Part shown: positions 26,686 through 35,056 of the stretch, piece by piece
How positions within the stretch are numbered: the stretch's first letter is position 1
Layout of the letters: every line of letters begins with the position of its first letter
Source of the DNA: Paraburkholderia sp. BL10I2N1
Lineage (GTDB): Bacteria > Pseudomonadota > Gammaproteobacteria > Burkholderiales > Burkholderiaceae
Assembly: GCF_004361815.1 (NCBI RefSeq)
Contig: NZ_SNWA01000001.1
Coordinates: 2,108,001-2,172,000 of the forward strand
DNA length: 64,000 nucleotides
Direction: 5' to 3'
Notes under the pieces: generated by a model
The model's database searches: none
What the model was told of the DNA's origin: nothing
The model's input: the letters and a program-made list of their open reading frames with translations, nothing else
Translations under genes and position numbers: made by a program

Positions 26686-29600
26686 ATGTCCCGGGAATAC
26701 AACGCCGCAACCTTCAGCCGGCCAGGCGATGTCGCAGTGAGCAAACCCATTAACCGCCCGGCGATGGGCCGCATCGTCACGTCATTTTTGCTGGCGACGG
26801 CAGCCATGTCGCCGGTTGTCGTCAGAGCGTTGCCGGCGACTCTTTCCCCGCTTGCGCAGTCACCTCGGGCGAGCGACTCGCTCAAGATCCGCGCACCGTT
26901 GAGCAACCCGACAACAGCTTGCGTGCTGTTCGACTCCTACTCGTCGTGGTCGATGTCGCCACTGGCGAAACCAGCCGACGTGCGTTCGACGTGCGCATCG
27001 GAGGCTGCGGCCGGCAACGTCGATGCGGGGGCGATTTACGGGCAAATGCAGTTTGTCGGCTACGGCGCGGCGCCCGACATGCCGAAAGGCATCGCGACGC
27101 TCGAACGTGCTGCACTGGACGGCTCGCGGCTCGCGCAACGTGTGCTCGGCACTTTCTACCGCACGGGCAATCGCGTGCCGCAGGATTACGCGGCGGCGCG
27201 CCGCTGGCTCAAGCAGGCGTCGGATGGCGGAGACGGCTTTGCCGCCGATACGCTCGGCCTGATGGCGTACAACGGCGAGGGCGCCCCCGCCGACCAGGCT
27301 ACCGCGTATGCGCTGTTCGCGCGCGCCGGCGAGCACGGCGACCCGCATGGCGCGACCAACGCGGGTCGCATGATGATGGTCGGGCAGGGCGTGCAGCGCG
27401 ACGTCGCGGGCGGCGTGACGTGGCTGGTGCGCGGCGCGACCGGCGGAGATGCCGATGCGGAGTTTGCGCTCGGCCTCGCGCTGCTGCAGGGTAATGGCGT
27501 GAAGGAGGACATCTCCAAAGGCGCTGCCTGGATTCAGGCGGCAGCGGCCCAGCATCAGTTGAATGCGGAAGCTGCGCTTGGCGACCTGTATCTGGGTGGA
27601 ATCGGTGTCGCGCGCAACGAAAAGCACGGGTTCGTGCTGATCTACGGCGCCGCACGACGAGGGCTGACTTACGCGCAGCGTCGTCTGGGGGACCTCTACG
27701 CCAGCGGCGTCGGCGTGGTGCGGAACGATGAGCTCCCACGGTCGTGGTACCGCAAGGCCGCGCTCGAAGGCGACGCCTACGCGCAGTTCGGTCTCGCAAC
27801 CGTGTATCGCGATGGCCGCGGTGGCCCGGTCGATTTCGATGCCGCAATCGGCTCGATGTGTGGCGCTGCCAATGCAGGTTTAGCCAGTGCGCAGAACGAT
27901 CTCGGCGCGATGCTTCAACACGGTCAGGGTGAGCCGCGTGACGTCGTCGCAGCGAAGCAGTGGTATGACAAGGCCGCCGCGCAGGGGCTCGGAATCGCGT
28001 ATTTCAATCTTGCTTCGCTCGCATTCAGCGGCGAGGGTATGCCGCGCGACCATGCCGCGGCATACCGTCTCGCGCTGACCGGCGCCGAGCGTGGCAATGC
28101 GCAGGCTTCATCGATGGTGGCCACGCTGCTCTTCGACGGCGACGGAGTAGCCGTCGACAAGGCGAAGGCGCTGGCCTGGTACCGCAAGGCGGCCGATTTC
28201 GGCAACATCGACGCTGCACGCGCGGTCGGCTGGCAATACCTGAACGGTGTCGGCACCCCGCGCGATGAAGCGGCCGGTGAGAAATATCTCGACCGCGCCG
28301 CTCGCGCCGGGGACGCGAAGGCGCAGGTTCTGCTCGCTCTGCAACTGCTGCACCGCAAGCCGGCGGCCGACAGCGGCACCGCAAAGGACTGGCTCGTCAA
28401 GGCGGTCGCGCAAAAATTCGGCCCGGCCTACTCGGCGCTCGGTAGCGCCTACTGGGACGGCAACGGGCTAGCGCGCGATCCGGCCACCGCTGTCAACTGG
28501 TTCAGGCGCGGAGCCGAATCGAACGATCCGACTTCGCAGCGCGCGCTGTGCGCGGCTTACTGGTCCGGCGTCGGTGTCGCGCGTGATGTCGAGGCCGCGC
28601 GAGGCTGGTGTACCGCCGCCGCGCGTAACGGCGATCTGATGTCGATGCAATCGCTCGCGATGGACCGGCCGCATGACGAAACCAGCGCGCGGCAACGCGC
28701 GTACTGGCTTTGGCGTCTTGCCAGCCGCGACGACGCGAAGTACCAGTCGATGCTCGGCGATGCGTACGATATGGGCGAGGGCGTGAGTCCCGATTACGGC
28801 GTGGCGATGTACTGGTTCCGCCGCGCGGCAGGGCAAGGCGATGTGTCGGCAGAGGCGTCGCTGGCGTGGCATCTGTTCACCGGGCTCGGCGCCGGGCGCG
28901 ACGACCGCCAGGCGTTTCAATGGGCGGTGAAAGCGGGCGCACAAAGCGTCGCAGCCGAACACATGCTGGGCGACGCTTACCTCTCGGGCCGCGGTGTCGA
29001 ACGTAATGTGGAGACGGCCCGCGCGTGGCTCGAAAAGGCCGCAGCGGATGGGTCGGCCGGTGCGGCGAGCAGAGTGGCGCTGCTGTACGAAACTGGCGTC
29101 GCAGTTGCGCGCGACGACGCGCAGGCGCTCAGCTGGCACAGGAAAGCGGCGGCCTTGGGGTCCGATGTGTCGGAGATTGCGCTTGCGTTAAGAGCGGTCG
29201 CCTCGGGCGACACGGGTGGCATCCGTGTCAAGGAGGCGCGCTGGCTGGTCGACAGTGCAACGAGCGAGACGGGCAACCAGAACGCCCGCAACAAAAGCGC
29301 AGGCGAACAGGCCGACGACGAATGGGCGGCACTGTCATGCCTGACCGAGGCGCTGCTGGGTGACGTGTTCGAGCAGTATCAGCTCGGCATCCGCTATCTG
29401 ACGGGCGATGGCATCGTCGAAGACAAGGCGCTCGGCGTGGCGTGGCTAGCGAGGGCTCGCGCGAGCTTCGCTGAAGAACCTGCTTTCCAGGTTTACGCGC
29501 TGGCTGTGCAAATTGTCGAAGCACGCGCGGTTGCGCGACTCAATGCGGACGAGCGCCAGCGCGAACAATCGCTGGCCTCGCATCTGCTTACGACTGTGCC

Positions 29601-29691
29601 GGGTCACATGACGGGCACAGGTTCAGGCGACGTGAGGAATCCAGCATCGTCGCTGTCGTTGTCGTCGTCGTCCGAACGACTGAATCCTTGA
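26686..29691 (+). CDS. Very large Sel1-repeat (TPR-like) secreted or periplasmic protein
   Basis: About 1,001 residues made almost entirely of Sel1-like repeats of about 36 residues, more than twenty in a row, from about residue 110 to 950; typical units are AQRVLGTFYRTGNRVPQDYAA and AYAQFGLATVYRDGRGGPVD. Such alpha-solenoids bind partner proteins. An N-terminal signal-like segment (MGRIVTSFLLATAAMSPVVV) suggests export. The start is uncertain: ATG 26686, GTG 26737 (about 984 residues, best signal peptide) and ATG 26764 are in frame, none with a strong ribosome site. The C-terminus is a Ser-rich tail. The frame is open much further upstream, but that part runs over trmB and tRNA-Gly. The partner is unknown. 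Confidence 0.85.
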   Translation: MSREYNAATFSRPGDVAVSKPINRPAMGRIVTSFLLATAAMSPVVVRALPATLSPLAQSPRASDSLKIRAPLSNPTTACVLFDSYSSWSMSPLAKPADVRSTCASEAAAGNVDAGAIYGQMQFVGYGAAPDMPKGIATLERAALDGSRLAQRVLGTFYRTGNRVPQDYAAARRWLKQASDGGDGFAADTLGLMAYNGEGAPADQATAYALFARAGEHGDPHGATNAGRMMMVGQGVQRDVAGGVTWLVRGATGGDADAEFALGLALLQGNGVKEDISKGAAWIQAAAAQHQLNAEAALGDLYLGGIGVARNEKHGFVLIYGAARRGLTYAQRRLGDLYASGVGVVRNDELPRSWYRKAALEGDAYAQFGLATVYRDGRGGPVDFDAAIGSMCGAANAGLASAQNDLGAMLQHGQGEPRDVVAAKQWYDKAAAQGLGIAYFNLASLAFSGEGMPRDHAAAYRLALTGAERGNAQASSMVATLLFDGDGVAVDKAKALAWYRKAADFGNIDAARAVGWQYLNGVGTPRDEAAGEKYLDRAARAGDAKAQVLLALQLLHRKPAADSGTAKDWLVKAVAQKFGPAYSALGSAYWDGNGLARDPATAVNWFRRGAESNDPTSQRALCAAYWSGVGVARDVEAARGWCTAAARNGDLMSMQSLAMDRPHDETSARQRAYWLWRLASRDDAKYQSMLGDAYDMGEGVSPDYGVAMYWFRRAAGQGDVSAEASLAWHLFTGLGAGRDDRQAFQWAVKAGAQSVAAEHMLGDAYLSGRGVERNVETARAWLEKAAADGSAGAASRVALLYETGVAVARDDAQALSWHRKAAALGSDVSEIALALRAVASGDTGGIRVKEARWLVDSATSETGNQNARNKSAGEQADDEWAALSCLTEALLGDVFEQYQLGIRYLTGDGIVEDKALGVAWLARARASFAEEPAFQVYALAVQIVEARAVARLNADERQREQSLASHLLTTVPGHMTGTGSGDVRNPASSLSLSSSSERLNP

Positions 29692-29704
29692 GCATGGTTT
29701 GCGC

Positions 29705-29738
29705 CGGGCAGCCGGCGAGACAACGCGCGGGCTGCCCG
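29705..29738. repeat. Stem-loop between convergent sel1 and yggT genes
   Basis: Arms cgggcagcc (29705-29713) and ggctgcccg (29730-29738) form a nine-base-pair stem with a 16-base loop, without T runs. It probably stabilises the 3' ends of both transcripts. Confidence 0.5.
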
Positions 29739-29743
29739 ATGCA

Positions 29744-30307
29744 TCAGATTCCGAACAAGGTCAGCGATACTGCCGCGCGCGTGATGATCATCAGCAGCAC
29801 CTGCACGATCACGAACAGCAGGATGGGCGACAGGTCGATACCGCCCAGCTGCGGCACGAAGCGGCGCAGTGGATTCAGGAACGGAGCGGTCAGTTGAAGC
29901 AGGATCGGCATTGCTGGTGAGCGCGGATTGAGCCACGACAGCAGCGCCATCAGGATCGTCAACCAGATGATCAGATTGAGGGCCCACTTGATGACGGTCA
30001 GGAGGGCGACGATCAGGAGCGTCGGCATCAGGCCGAGCGGATCCACGCCCGCGATCCACACCATCAGCACCACGTAGACGATCGCTGAGATGAACGCCGC
30101 GATGAGGCTTGCCCAGTCGATGTTGCGCGTGCCTGGAATGATCCGCCGCAACGGCAGCACGATCCAGTTGGTTGCGTGCAATACGGCGTTCGACACCGGG
30201 TTGTACGGCGGCAGGCGCACTACCTGCAGCCACGCGCGCAGCAAGAGTGCGGCACCGAACAGGGTGAAAATCGTATTGAGCAGAAAACGGGCGATATCGC
30301 CGAACAT
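29744..30307 (-). CDS. YggT family membrane protein
   Basis: A 187-residue protein with two YGGT units, each of two hydrophobic helices (LLNTIFTLFGAALLLRAWLQ and LIIWLTILMALLSWLNPRSP), with a loop TAPFLNPLRRFVPQLGG typical of the family. In other bacteria YggT is linked to osmotic shock tolerance and resembles membrane proteins beside cell-division genes. The ATG at 30307 has aaagga upstream; the earlier in-frame start lacks support. Confidence 0.85.
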   Translation of the reverse strand: MFGDIARFLLNTIFTLFGAALLLRAWLQVVRLPPYNPVSNAVLHATNWIVLPLRRIIPGTRNIDWASLIAAFISAIVYVVLMVWIAGVDPLGLMPTLLIVALLTVIKWALNLIIWLTILMALLSWLNPRSPAMPILLQLTAPFLNPLRRFVPQLGGIDLSPILLFVIVQVLLMIITRAAVSLTLFGI

Positions 30308-30424
30308 CTTTTGTCCTTTCCTTCCTGGGGTGTTCACGGCGGCCAGCGGATTGCCTGGCCGACGTCGTCAAGGGTGTGGATGACTGCCATTCCGCCGGCG
30401 ATGCGCAAGCGGACGCCTGTTCCG

Positions 30425-30745
30425 TCAGACGTTGACCTTGATCTCGCTGATCATGATCTTGCCGTTGCCGCCGTCGGTGTAGTTGGGAATGTCGGCCAGG
30501 AGTTCGTCGCTGGCCGGCTTGAAGACTTCGTAGAAAGCGTCGACGGTATCGAACAGAAAGTGACCGGCTGCAACATAGGGCGGCGGCGTGCCCGGCGGTC
30601 CGGTGTTCAGGCCGACATCGACGGACCATCCCTTCAGAGACGTGCCGAACAGTTCGGCCGCGCGCGGCATGTGCGTGCCGCAGTAATAGTCCACATCGAA
30701 ACGGCCATTTTCTCGATACGGATAGAGGATGCTGACCTTGATCAT
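30425..30745 (-). CDS. EthD-family protein
   Basis: A 106-residue ferredoxin-like fold protein: MIKVSILYPYRENGRFDVDY at the start, then YCGTHMP, and a C-terminal PNYTDGGNGKIMISEIKV. EthD proteins form dimers and were first seen beside ethyl tert-butyl ether-degrading P450; most have no known role. The ATG at 30745 begins the conserved domain; the upstream in-frame extension is not conserved in character. It is separated by 77 bases from the DUF2520 gene. Confidence 0.75.
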   Translation of the reverse strand: MIKVSILYPYRENGRFDVDYYCGTHMPRAAELFGTSLKGWSVDVGLNTGPPGTPPPYVAAGHFLFDTVDAFYEVFKPASDELLADIPNYTDGGNGKIMISEIKVNV

Positions 30746-30822
30746 TGTGCGTTCTCGTCGTTTGGTCCCGGCGCGTGGGCGGGGCGTGCTGCTGCTCGCG
30801 CCGGTCGTCACATTATCACGGG

Positions 30823-31773
30823 TTACTTGACGCTTGCACCTGCCGGTATCTGATTCAGCGAACGGCTGAGCGAATCCTCGACGGCGGCATCGATAGCGTC
30901 GATGGCAGCGGGCGGTTGCGCCCGCCGGCGCGCCAGCGCAACCGCGCGGCGTGTCATCAGCGCGTAAAGCGCAGCATGGTCGCCGCCGAAGCCTTCAAGC
31001 AGCGCCAGCTGCTTCTCGACGACACCCGAATCGCCGCGCGACACCGGGCCTGCGAGCGCGTTGGGCAAGCCCTTGTCGCGTGCGGTTTCGATCGTGCCGG
31101 CCAGCATCGGCAGCACGGCGCGCAATGCGTCCTCTTCATCGAAGCCGAGCGTGCGCCAGAGCGCAACACATTCCGCGAGTCCGCACAGCGCAAAGCTCGC
31201 GGCATAGTGCGCGGCGGCGTGATAGAGCATGCGCCCGCCAGGCGGAATCGCCAGCGGATGGCAACCCAGCGCGCCGGCCAGCGCGACCAGGTGTTCCTTG
31301 AGGGCGCCGTCGGCTTCGATCGAAACGGAACAGCCGGCGATCCGCTCCAGATCAGCGAGACTTCCGCCGAACAGGTAAAGTGGGTGAAAACCGCCGGTTG
31401 CGATGCCCTGGTCGCGTGCCGGATCGAGCAGTTCGACCGGCGACGCACCGCTGCAATGTACCAGCGCCCAGGCGCCGGTTCGTGACTCCGCCGCTTCTGA
31501 CGCTGCCGGCACAAAGCGCAATCTGTGGGCTGTCGTACCGATACTGTCATCGGGAACGGCTAAAAAGACGATATCGGCCGCGTCGACCACCTGTTGTGGA
31601 TCGTCGTACGCGGCGCAGTGCCCGATCTGAGTGGCGAGCGCCTGCGCGGACGCGTGCGAGCGGCTTGCGATCGCTGTGACCGGATAGCCGGCGCGCGAGA
31701 AGCCGTGCGCAAGGCAATGCGCAAGCCGGCCCGCACCGACGAAGCCGAGACGCGGCAATGAGGAGAGAGACAT
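30823..31773 (-). CDS. Rossmann-like dehydrogenase with DUF2520
   Basis: A 316-residue protein. The N-terminal NAD(P)-binding fold has LGFVGAGRLAHCLAHGF and DIVFLAVPDDSI; the C-terminal DUF2520 helical domain begins near residue 150 with HPLYLFGG and contains LYHAAAHYAASFALCGL. It resembles ketopantoate/6-phosphogluconate-type reductases, but no substrate is established. The ATG at 31773 has tggag upstream. Confidence 0.8.
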   Translation of the reverse strand: MSLSSLPRLGFVGAGRLAHCLAHGFSRAGYPVTAIASRSHASAQALATQIGHCAAYDDPQQVVDAADIVFLAVPDDSIGTTAHRLRFVPAASEAAESRTGAWALVHCSGASPVELLDPARDQGIATGGFHPLYLFGGSLADLERIAGCSVSIEADGALKEHLVALAGALGCHPLAIPPGGRMLYHAAAHYAASFALCGLAECVALWRTLGFDEEDALRAVLPMLAGTIETARDKGLPNALAGPVSRGDSGVVEKQLALLEGFGGDHAALYALMTRRAVALARRRAQPPAAIDAIDAAVEDSLSRSLNQIPAGASVK

Positions 31774-32051
31774 GTTTTCTGCTCCAGACAGAACAATCGC
31801 GGAATCATGAGTATCGCGCATCATTATTGCAGCGCGTGGTATGGGCGGCTTCTCTGACGGCCCTGTGGACCCGGCTGGACTGGTCGCCGCATTCTTCAGA
31901 TCAGTTTGCAGATGATATGGCGAACCTGCATCGGTATCTTTTGGGGGATTGCCGTCAGGTCCGAAAACTGCTCACAATGAATTCGCACGATTGTGTTTTG
32001 GCAGTCACCGTTGTCTTTCTCTGTCGCGCAGTCAGATTCGGGAGGTACACG

Positions 32052-32213
32052 ATGAGCATCTTTTCTTACCGAAAGCACTTGCGGTTCCTGACACATTCAC
32101 AGCGCCGTCGTTGGTGGGATCAAAAAAAGCGGCTGACACCACGCGTACAGATCAGCGGCGCATACGTGCCGCCAAGCGTCACACGGGAATTTACTTATGT
32201 GAAGGTCGGCTGA
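32052..32213 (+). CDS. Small basic protein, function unknown
   Basis: A 53-residue protein, MSIFSYRKHLRFLTHSQRRR then WWDQKKRLTPRVQISGAYVP, with a net positive charge and a Trp pair. I accept it because GGAGGT lies six bases before the ATG and it ends just before a strong stem-loop. The frame is open upstream to 31758, but the additional part lacks protein character. Nucleic-acid or membrane binding is conceivable; no family recognised. Confidence 0.55.
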   Translation: MSIFSYRKHLRFLTHSQRRRWWDQKKRLTPRVQISGAYVPPSVTREFTYVKVG

Positions 32214-32613
32214 TATTCCGCTGACCAGACCAGATGCCCGGCGCTACCGCGCCGGGCATCCTGCGTTTACGGGACCGAAAAGCGTCCGAAAAGCGATGCA
32301 CGGCAACAACGGAGGGCGCATGCTTTGCAGCGAATTTGTAATTAAACATTACCGATGTGACGAAAGTCGTTTGCGTGAAACCGGTAAAAATGGCGGACGC
32401 GTCGTGTGATGCGATGCGAACCCTTGAGTTTCGGCAGCGAAGCAAGCATATAGGCGTTGAGACGGGCAATAGCAATGCGAAAAGCAGCCGTACGTATTGC
32501 AATTTGCAACAAATGCGCGCGGCAATCGTCGCGCAAATTCGATACTCTCAAGTGAGAGGGCATTGCCCGTCATGCGACCCGGCCATCCGGGCCAGGCCGC
32601 CAGGAGAACAGAA
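32214..32613. other. Gap between the small basic protein and the Gly/Tyr-rich protein gene
   Basis: It contains the stem-loop at 32233-32260, an AT-richer part around 32320-32500 and the near-palindrome TTGCAATTTGCAA at about 32499-32511. I see no gene and no clear promoter match. Confidence 0.5.
32233..32260 (+). terminator. Stem-loop after the small basic protein gene
   Basis: A perfect 12-base-pair stem (gatgcccggcgc 32233-32244, gcgccgggcatc 32249-32260) with loop tacc, 19 bases after the stop. The T run after it is poor, so it may stabilise the mRNA or act as a weak terminator. Confidence 0.6.
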
Positions 32614-32910
32614 GTGAAAAAGATCATTCCGTTTATTGCCGCCGCCGCACTCGGCGTGGGGCTGACCTCCGCCGCCGAGGCGCATGTGTCGATCGGCGTC
32701 GGCATCGGCATTCCAGCGTACCCTGTGTACGCAGCGCCGCCCGTGGTTTATGCGCCGCCGCCGGTAGTGTATGCGCCGCCGCCTGTAGTGTATGCGCCGC
32801 CCGTGGTGGTGGGTGGTTACTACGGTGGTTACTACGGCTACGGTCGTCCTTATTATCATCACGGCTACTATGGCCGCGGCTACTACGGCCCGGGTTACTG
32901 GCGTCATTGA
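32614..32910 (+). CDS. Secreted Gly/Tyr-rich repeat protein
   Basis: A 98-residue exported protein starting with GTG, with aggag seven bases upstream. A signal peptide (KKIIPFIAAAALGVGLTSAAEA) is followed by VSIGVGIGIPAYP and about four repeats of VVYAPPP (period seven residues). It ends in a Gly/Tyr/His-rich tail (GGYYGGYYGYGR, HHGYYGRGYYG). It resembles small cell-surface or envelope proteins of Burkholderia; the role is unknown. The nucleotide sequence of the repeat is also listed. Confidence 0.75.
   Translation: MKKIIPFIAAAALGVGLTSAAEAHVSIGVGIGIPAYPVYAAPPVVYAPPPVVYAPPPVVYAPPVVVGGYYGGYYGYGRPYYHHGYYGRGYYGPGYWRH
32741..32803 (+). repeat. Tandem 21-base repeat in the Gly/Tyr-rich gene
   Basis: Three copies of a 21-base unit of the type gtagtgtatgcgccgccgcct encode VVYAPPP. 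Identical units can change number by slippage or recombination. Confidence 0.75.
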
Positions 32911-33134
32911 CCGGCCGCCGGTCGTGCATCGTTCGTGATGCATCGGGCGGCGGCGGTTGAATTCGTTTCGCCATGACGGCGCAGCGCAGCCTTGAAGGCC
33001 ACGCTGCGCCGTTTTTCACTTTTGCGCAGCTTTTGGCGGAGAAGGAAAGGCCGGCCCAGGCGCCGCGCTTTCCAAAACATCGTGGAAGCTGGGACAATGA
33101 CCGTCCGAGCAACCAACCCTGCGCCCTTCCGCCG

Positions 33135-34100
33135 ATGCGAGCACTTCCCGTTCCTACTTACGATGATGTGGTCGACGCCGCCGTGCGTATCGACGGCATC
33201 GCGCACCGCACGCCTGTTCTTACGTCACGCACGGCGGACGAGCGCACTGGTGCTTCTATTTTTTTCAAATGCGAAAACTTCCAGCGCATGGGCGCGTTCA
33301 AGTTTCGCGGCGCGTACAACGCGATTTCTCATTTCGACGCGGAGCAGCGCGCGGCCGGTGTGCTGACTTTCTCATCGGGCAATCACGCGCAGGCGATCGC
33401 GCTGTCTGCGCGCCTCGCCGGCATTCACGCGACGATCATCATGCCGCACGACGCGCCCGCCGCAAAAGTTGCAGCGACCAAGGGCTATGGCGGTGAAGTG
33501 ATCGTCTATGACCGCTACAAGGAAAACCGTGAAGAGATCGGCCGCCGGCTTGCGGAGGAGCGCGGCATGACCTTGATCCCGCCGTACGACCATCCGCATG
33601 TGATGGCGGGGCAGGGCACGGCGGTGAAGGAGTTGATCGAGGAGACCGGTCCGCTCGACATGTTGTTCGTGTGCCTTGGCGGCGGGGGGCTGCTGTCCGG
33701 CAGCGCGCTGTCCGCGACGGCGCTGAGTCCTCAATGCCAGATCATCGGCGTCGAGCCGGAAGCCGGTAACGATGGGCAGCAGTCGCTCGCGCGCGGCGAG
33801 ATCGTGCACATTAAAGTGCCGAAGACGCTCGCCGATGGCGCGGCGACACAACACCTCGGAAACTACACGTTTGCAGTGATCCAGCGGCTGGTTCAGCAGA
33901 TCGTGACGGTCAGCGATGCACAACTCGTCGAAGCGATGCGTTTCTTTGCGCAGCGGATGAAGATGGTGGTCGAGCCGACGGGCTGCCTCGCCGCTGCCGC
34001 AGTGCTTAACGGGATCGTGCCGGTAGAAGGCAAGCGTGTTGGCGTGGTCATCAGTGGCGGCAACGTGGATCTGGAGCGGCTGGCGGACTTCCTTCGCTGA
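33135..34100 (+). CDS. Threonine/threo-3-hydroxyaspartate dehydratase-like enzyme
   Basis: A 321-residue fold-type II PLP enzyme, the size of catabolic serine/threonine or threo-3-hydroxyaspartate ammonia-lyases and lacking the ACT domains of biosynthetic IlvA. PLP attaches to Lys56 in FKCENFQRMGAFKFRG; SSGNHAQAIALSA and CLGGGGLLSG (phosphate loop) are conserved. It would deaminate a hydroxy-amino acid to a 2-oxo acid and ammonia. The frame is open to 32973 but the first conserved residues start near MRALPVPTYDD, so ATG 33135 is used; the ribosome site is weak. Confidence 0.82.
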   Translation: MRALPVPTYDDVVDAAVRIDGIAHRTPVLTSRTADERTGASIFFKCENFQRMGAFKFRGAYNAISHFDAEQRAAGVLTFSSGNHAQAIALSARLAGIHATIIMPHDAPAAKVAATKGYGGEVIVYDRYKENREEIGRRLAEERGMTLIPPYDHPHVMAGQGTAVKELIEETGPLDMLFVCLGGGGLLSGSALSATALSPQCQIIGVEPEAGNDGQQSLARGEIVHIKVPKTLADGAATQHLGNYTFAVIQRLVQQIVTVSDAQLVEAMRFFAQRMKMVVEPTGCLAAAAVLNGIVPVEGKRVGVVISGGNVDLERLADFLR

Positions 34101-34164
34101 AAGCGGCAACGTGGGGACCGCGCTTGGCCCCGAGGTCGTTCTGTACGGGAAGCGCCCGTGGTTT

Positions 34165-34845
34165 TTACGTGGCGGCCATGCTGGTTGCGTGCACGATCAG
34201 GTCGCGATAGCCGTTCACGATCACGCTGTACGAAAAGTACGCGAACAGCACTGCCGACAAAACGTGACATGCCCGCAGTAGGCCCGTCCCCGCGCGTTTA
34301 CGTCCGTGGCTCGCGAGTCCGCAAAGAAACAACGTCCAGACGAGCCCACCGAAAAAGAATCCGCCGAGAAAGACGGGCGCCGTCGTGACGGTCGTCGCGC
34401 CGGCTTTCGCGATGAGCGCGCCGCCTACCGCAGCAAACCAGAGAATGGCTGACGGCGACGAGATCGCCAGCAACGTTCCACGCATGAAGCCACGCCACGC
34501 GCTCAGGTGAGGCGCGCTCGTATCGGCCTCGCCTTCGACGGGGGGCGCGGAGGCTGGAAAGAGCGCTTCGCGCGTCATCTTCCAGGTAAGGAACAGCAGG
34601 ATTGCCGCGCCGCCGATCCACACGATCCAGCGTATCGACTCGAACTGCAACAGCGCAGCCATGCCCGCGAGCGCGAGCGACGCATAGATCAGATCCCCAA
34701 AACACGAGCCCAACCCGAGCCAGAAGCCAGGCTTGAAACCATGCGACAGCGTCAGCGAAATAATCGCGACGTTGACGAGACCGATATCGAGGCACAACGA
34801 CAGAGACAGAAAAAAACCGTCCGACCACATAGAAAAGGCGTGCAT
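34165..34845 (-). CDS. LysE-family amino acid exporter
   Basis: A 226-residue membrane protein with about six helices. The N-terminal FFLSLSLCLDIGLVNVAII and GFWLGLGSCFGDLIYASLAL match the LysE/RhtB superfamily. Exported substrate is unknown (amino acids typical). It is convergent with the dehydratase gene, and an upstream ATG-proximal region of 211 bases separates it from ubiD. Confidence 0.85.
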   Translation of the reverse strand: MHAFSMWSDGFFLSLSLCLDIGLVNVAIISLTLSHGFKPGFWLGLGSCFGDLIYASLALAGMAALLQFESIRWIVWIGGAAILLFLTWKMTREALFPASAPPVEGEADTSAPHLSAWRGFMRGTLLAISSPSAILWFAAVGGALIAKAGATTVTTAPVFLGGFFFGGLVWTLFLCGLASHGRKRAGTGLLRACHVLSAVLFAYFSYSVIVNGYRDLIVHATSMAAT

Positions 34846-35056
34846 CCCCGCAACTACTCCGTCTGATTTTTTGTTCGCGCATGAGCGAGAGCGCTCGAGG
34901 TCCCGCGTCGATCACAATATTCAACCAGCGCGCGCGCCGTTACCACCAAGCGCACGCTACGTTAGTACGTGACGACCTGCACACCGATGTTCGTCCCGTT
35001 ACGCACGACCGGGCTCGATGGGCACCGTGTGCAGGGGTGGCTCTGCTGCCTTCGTT

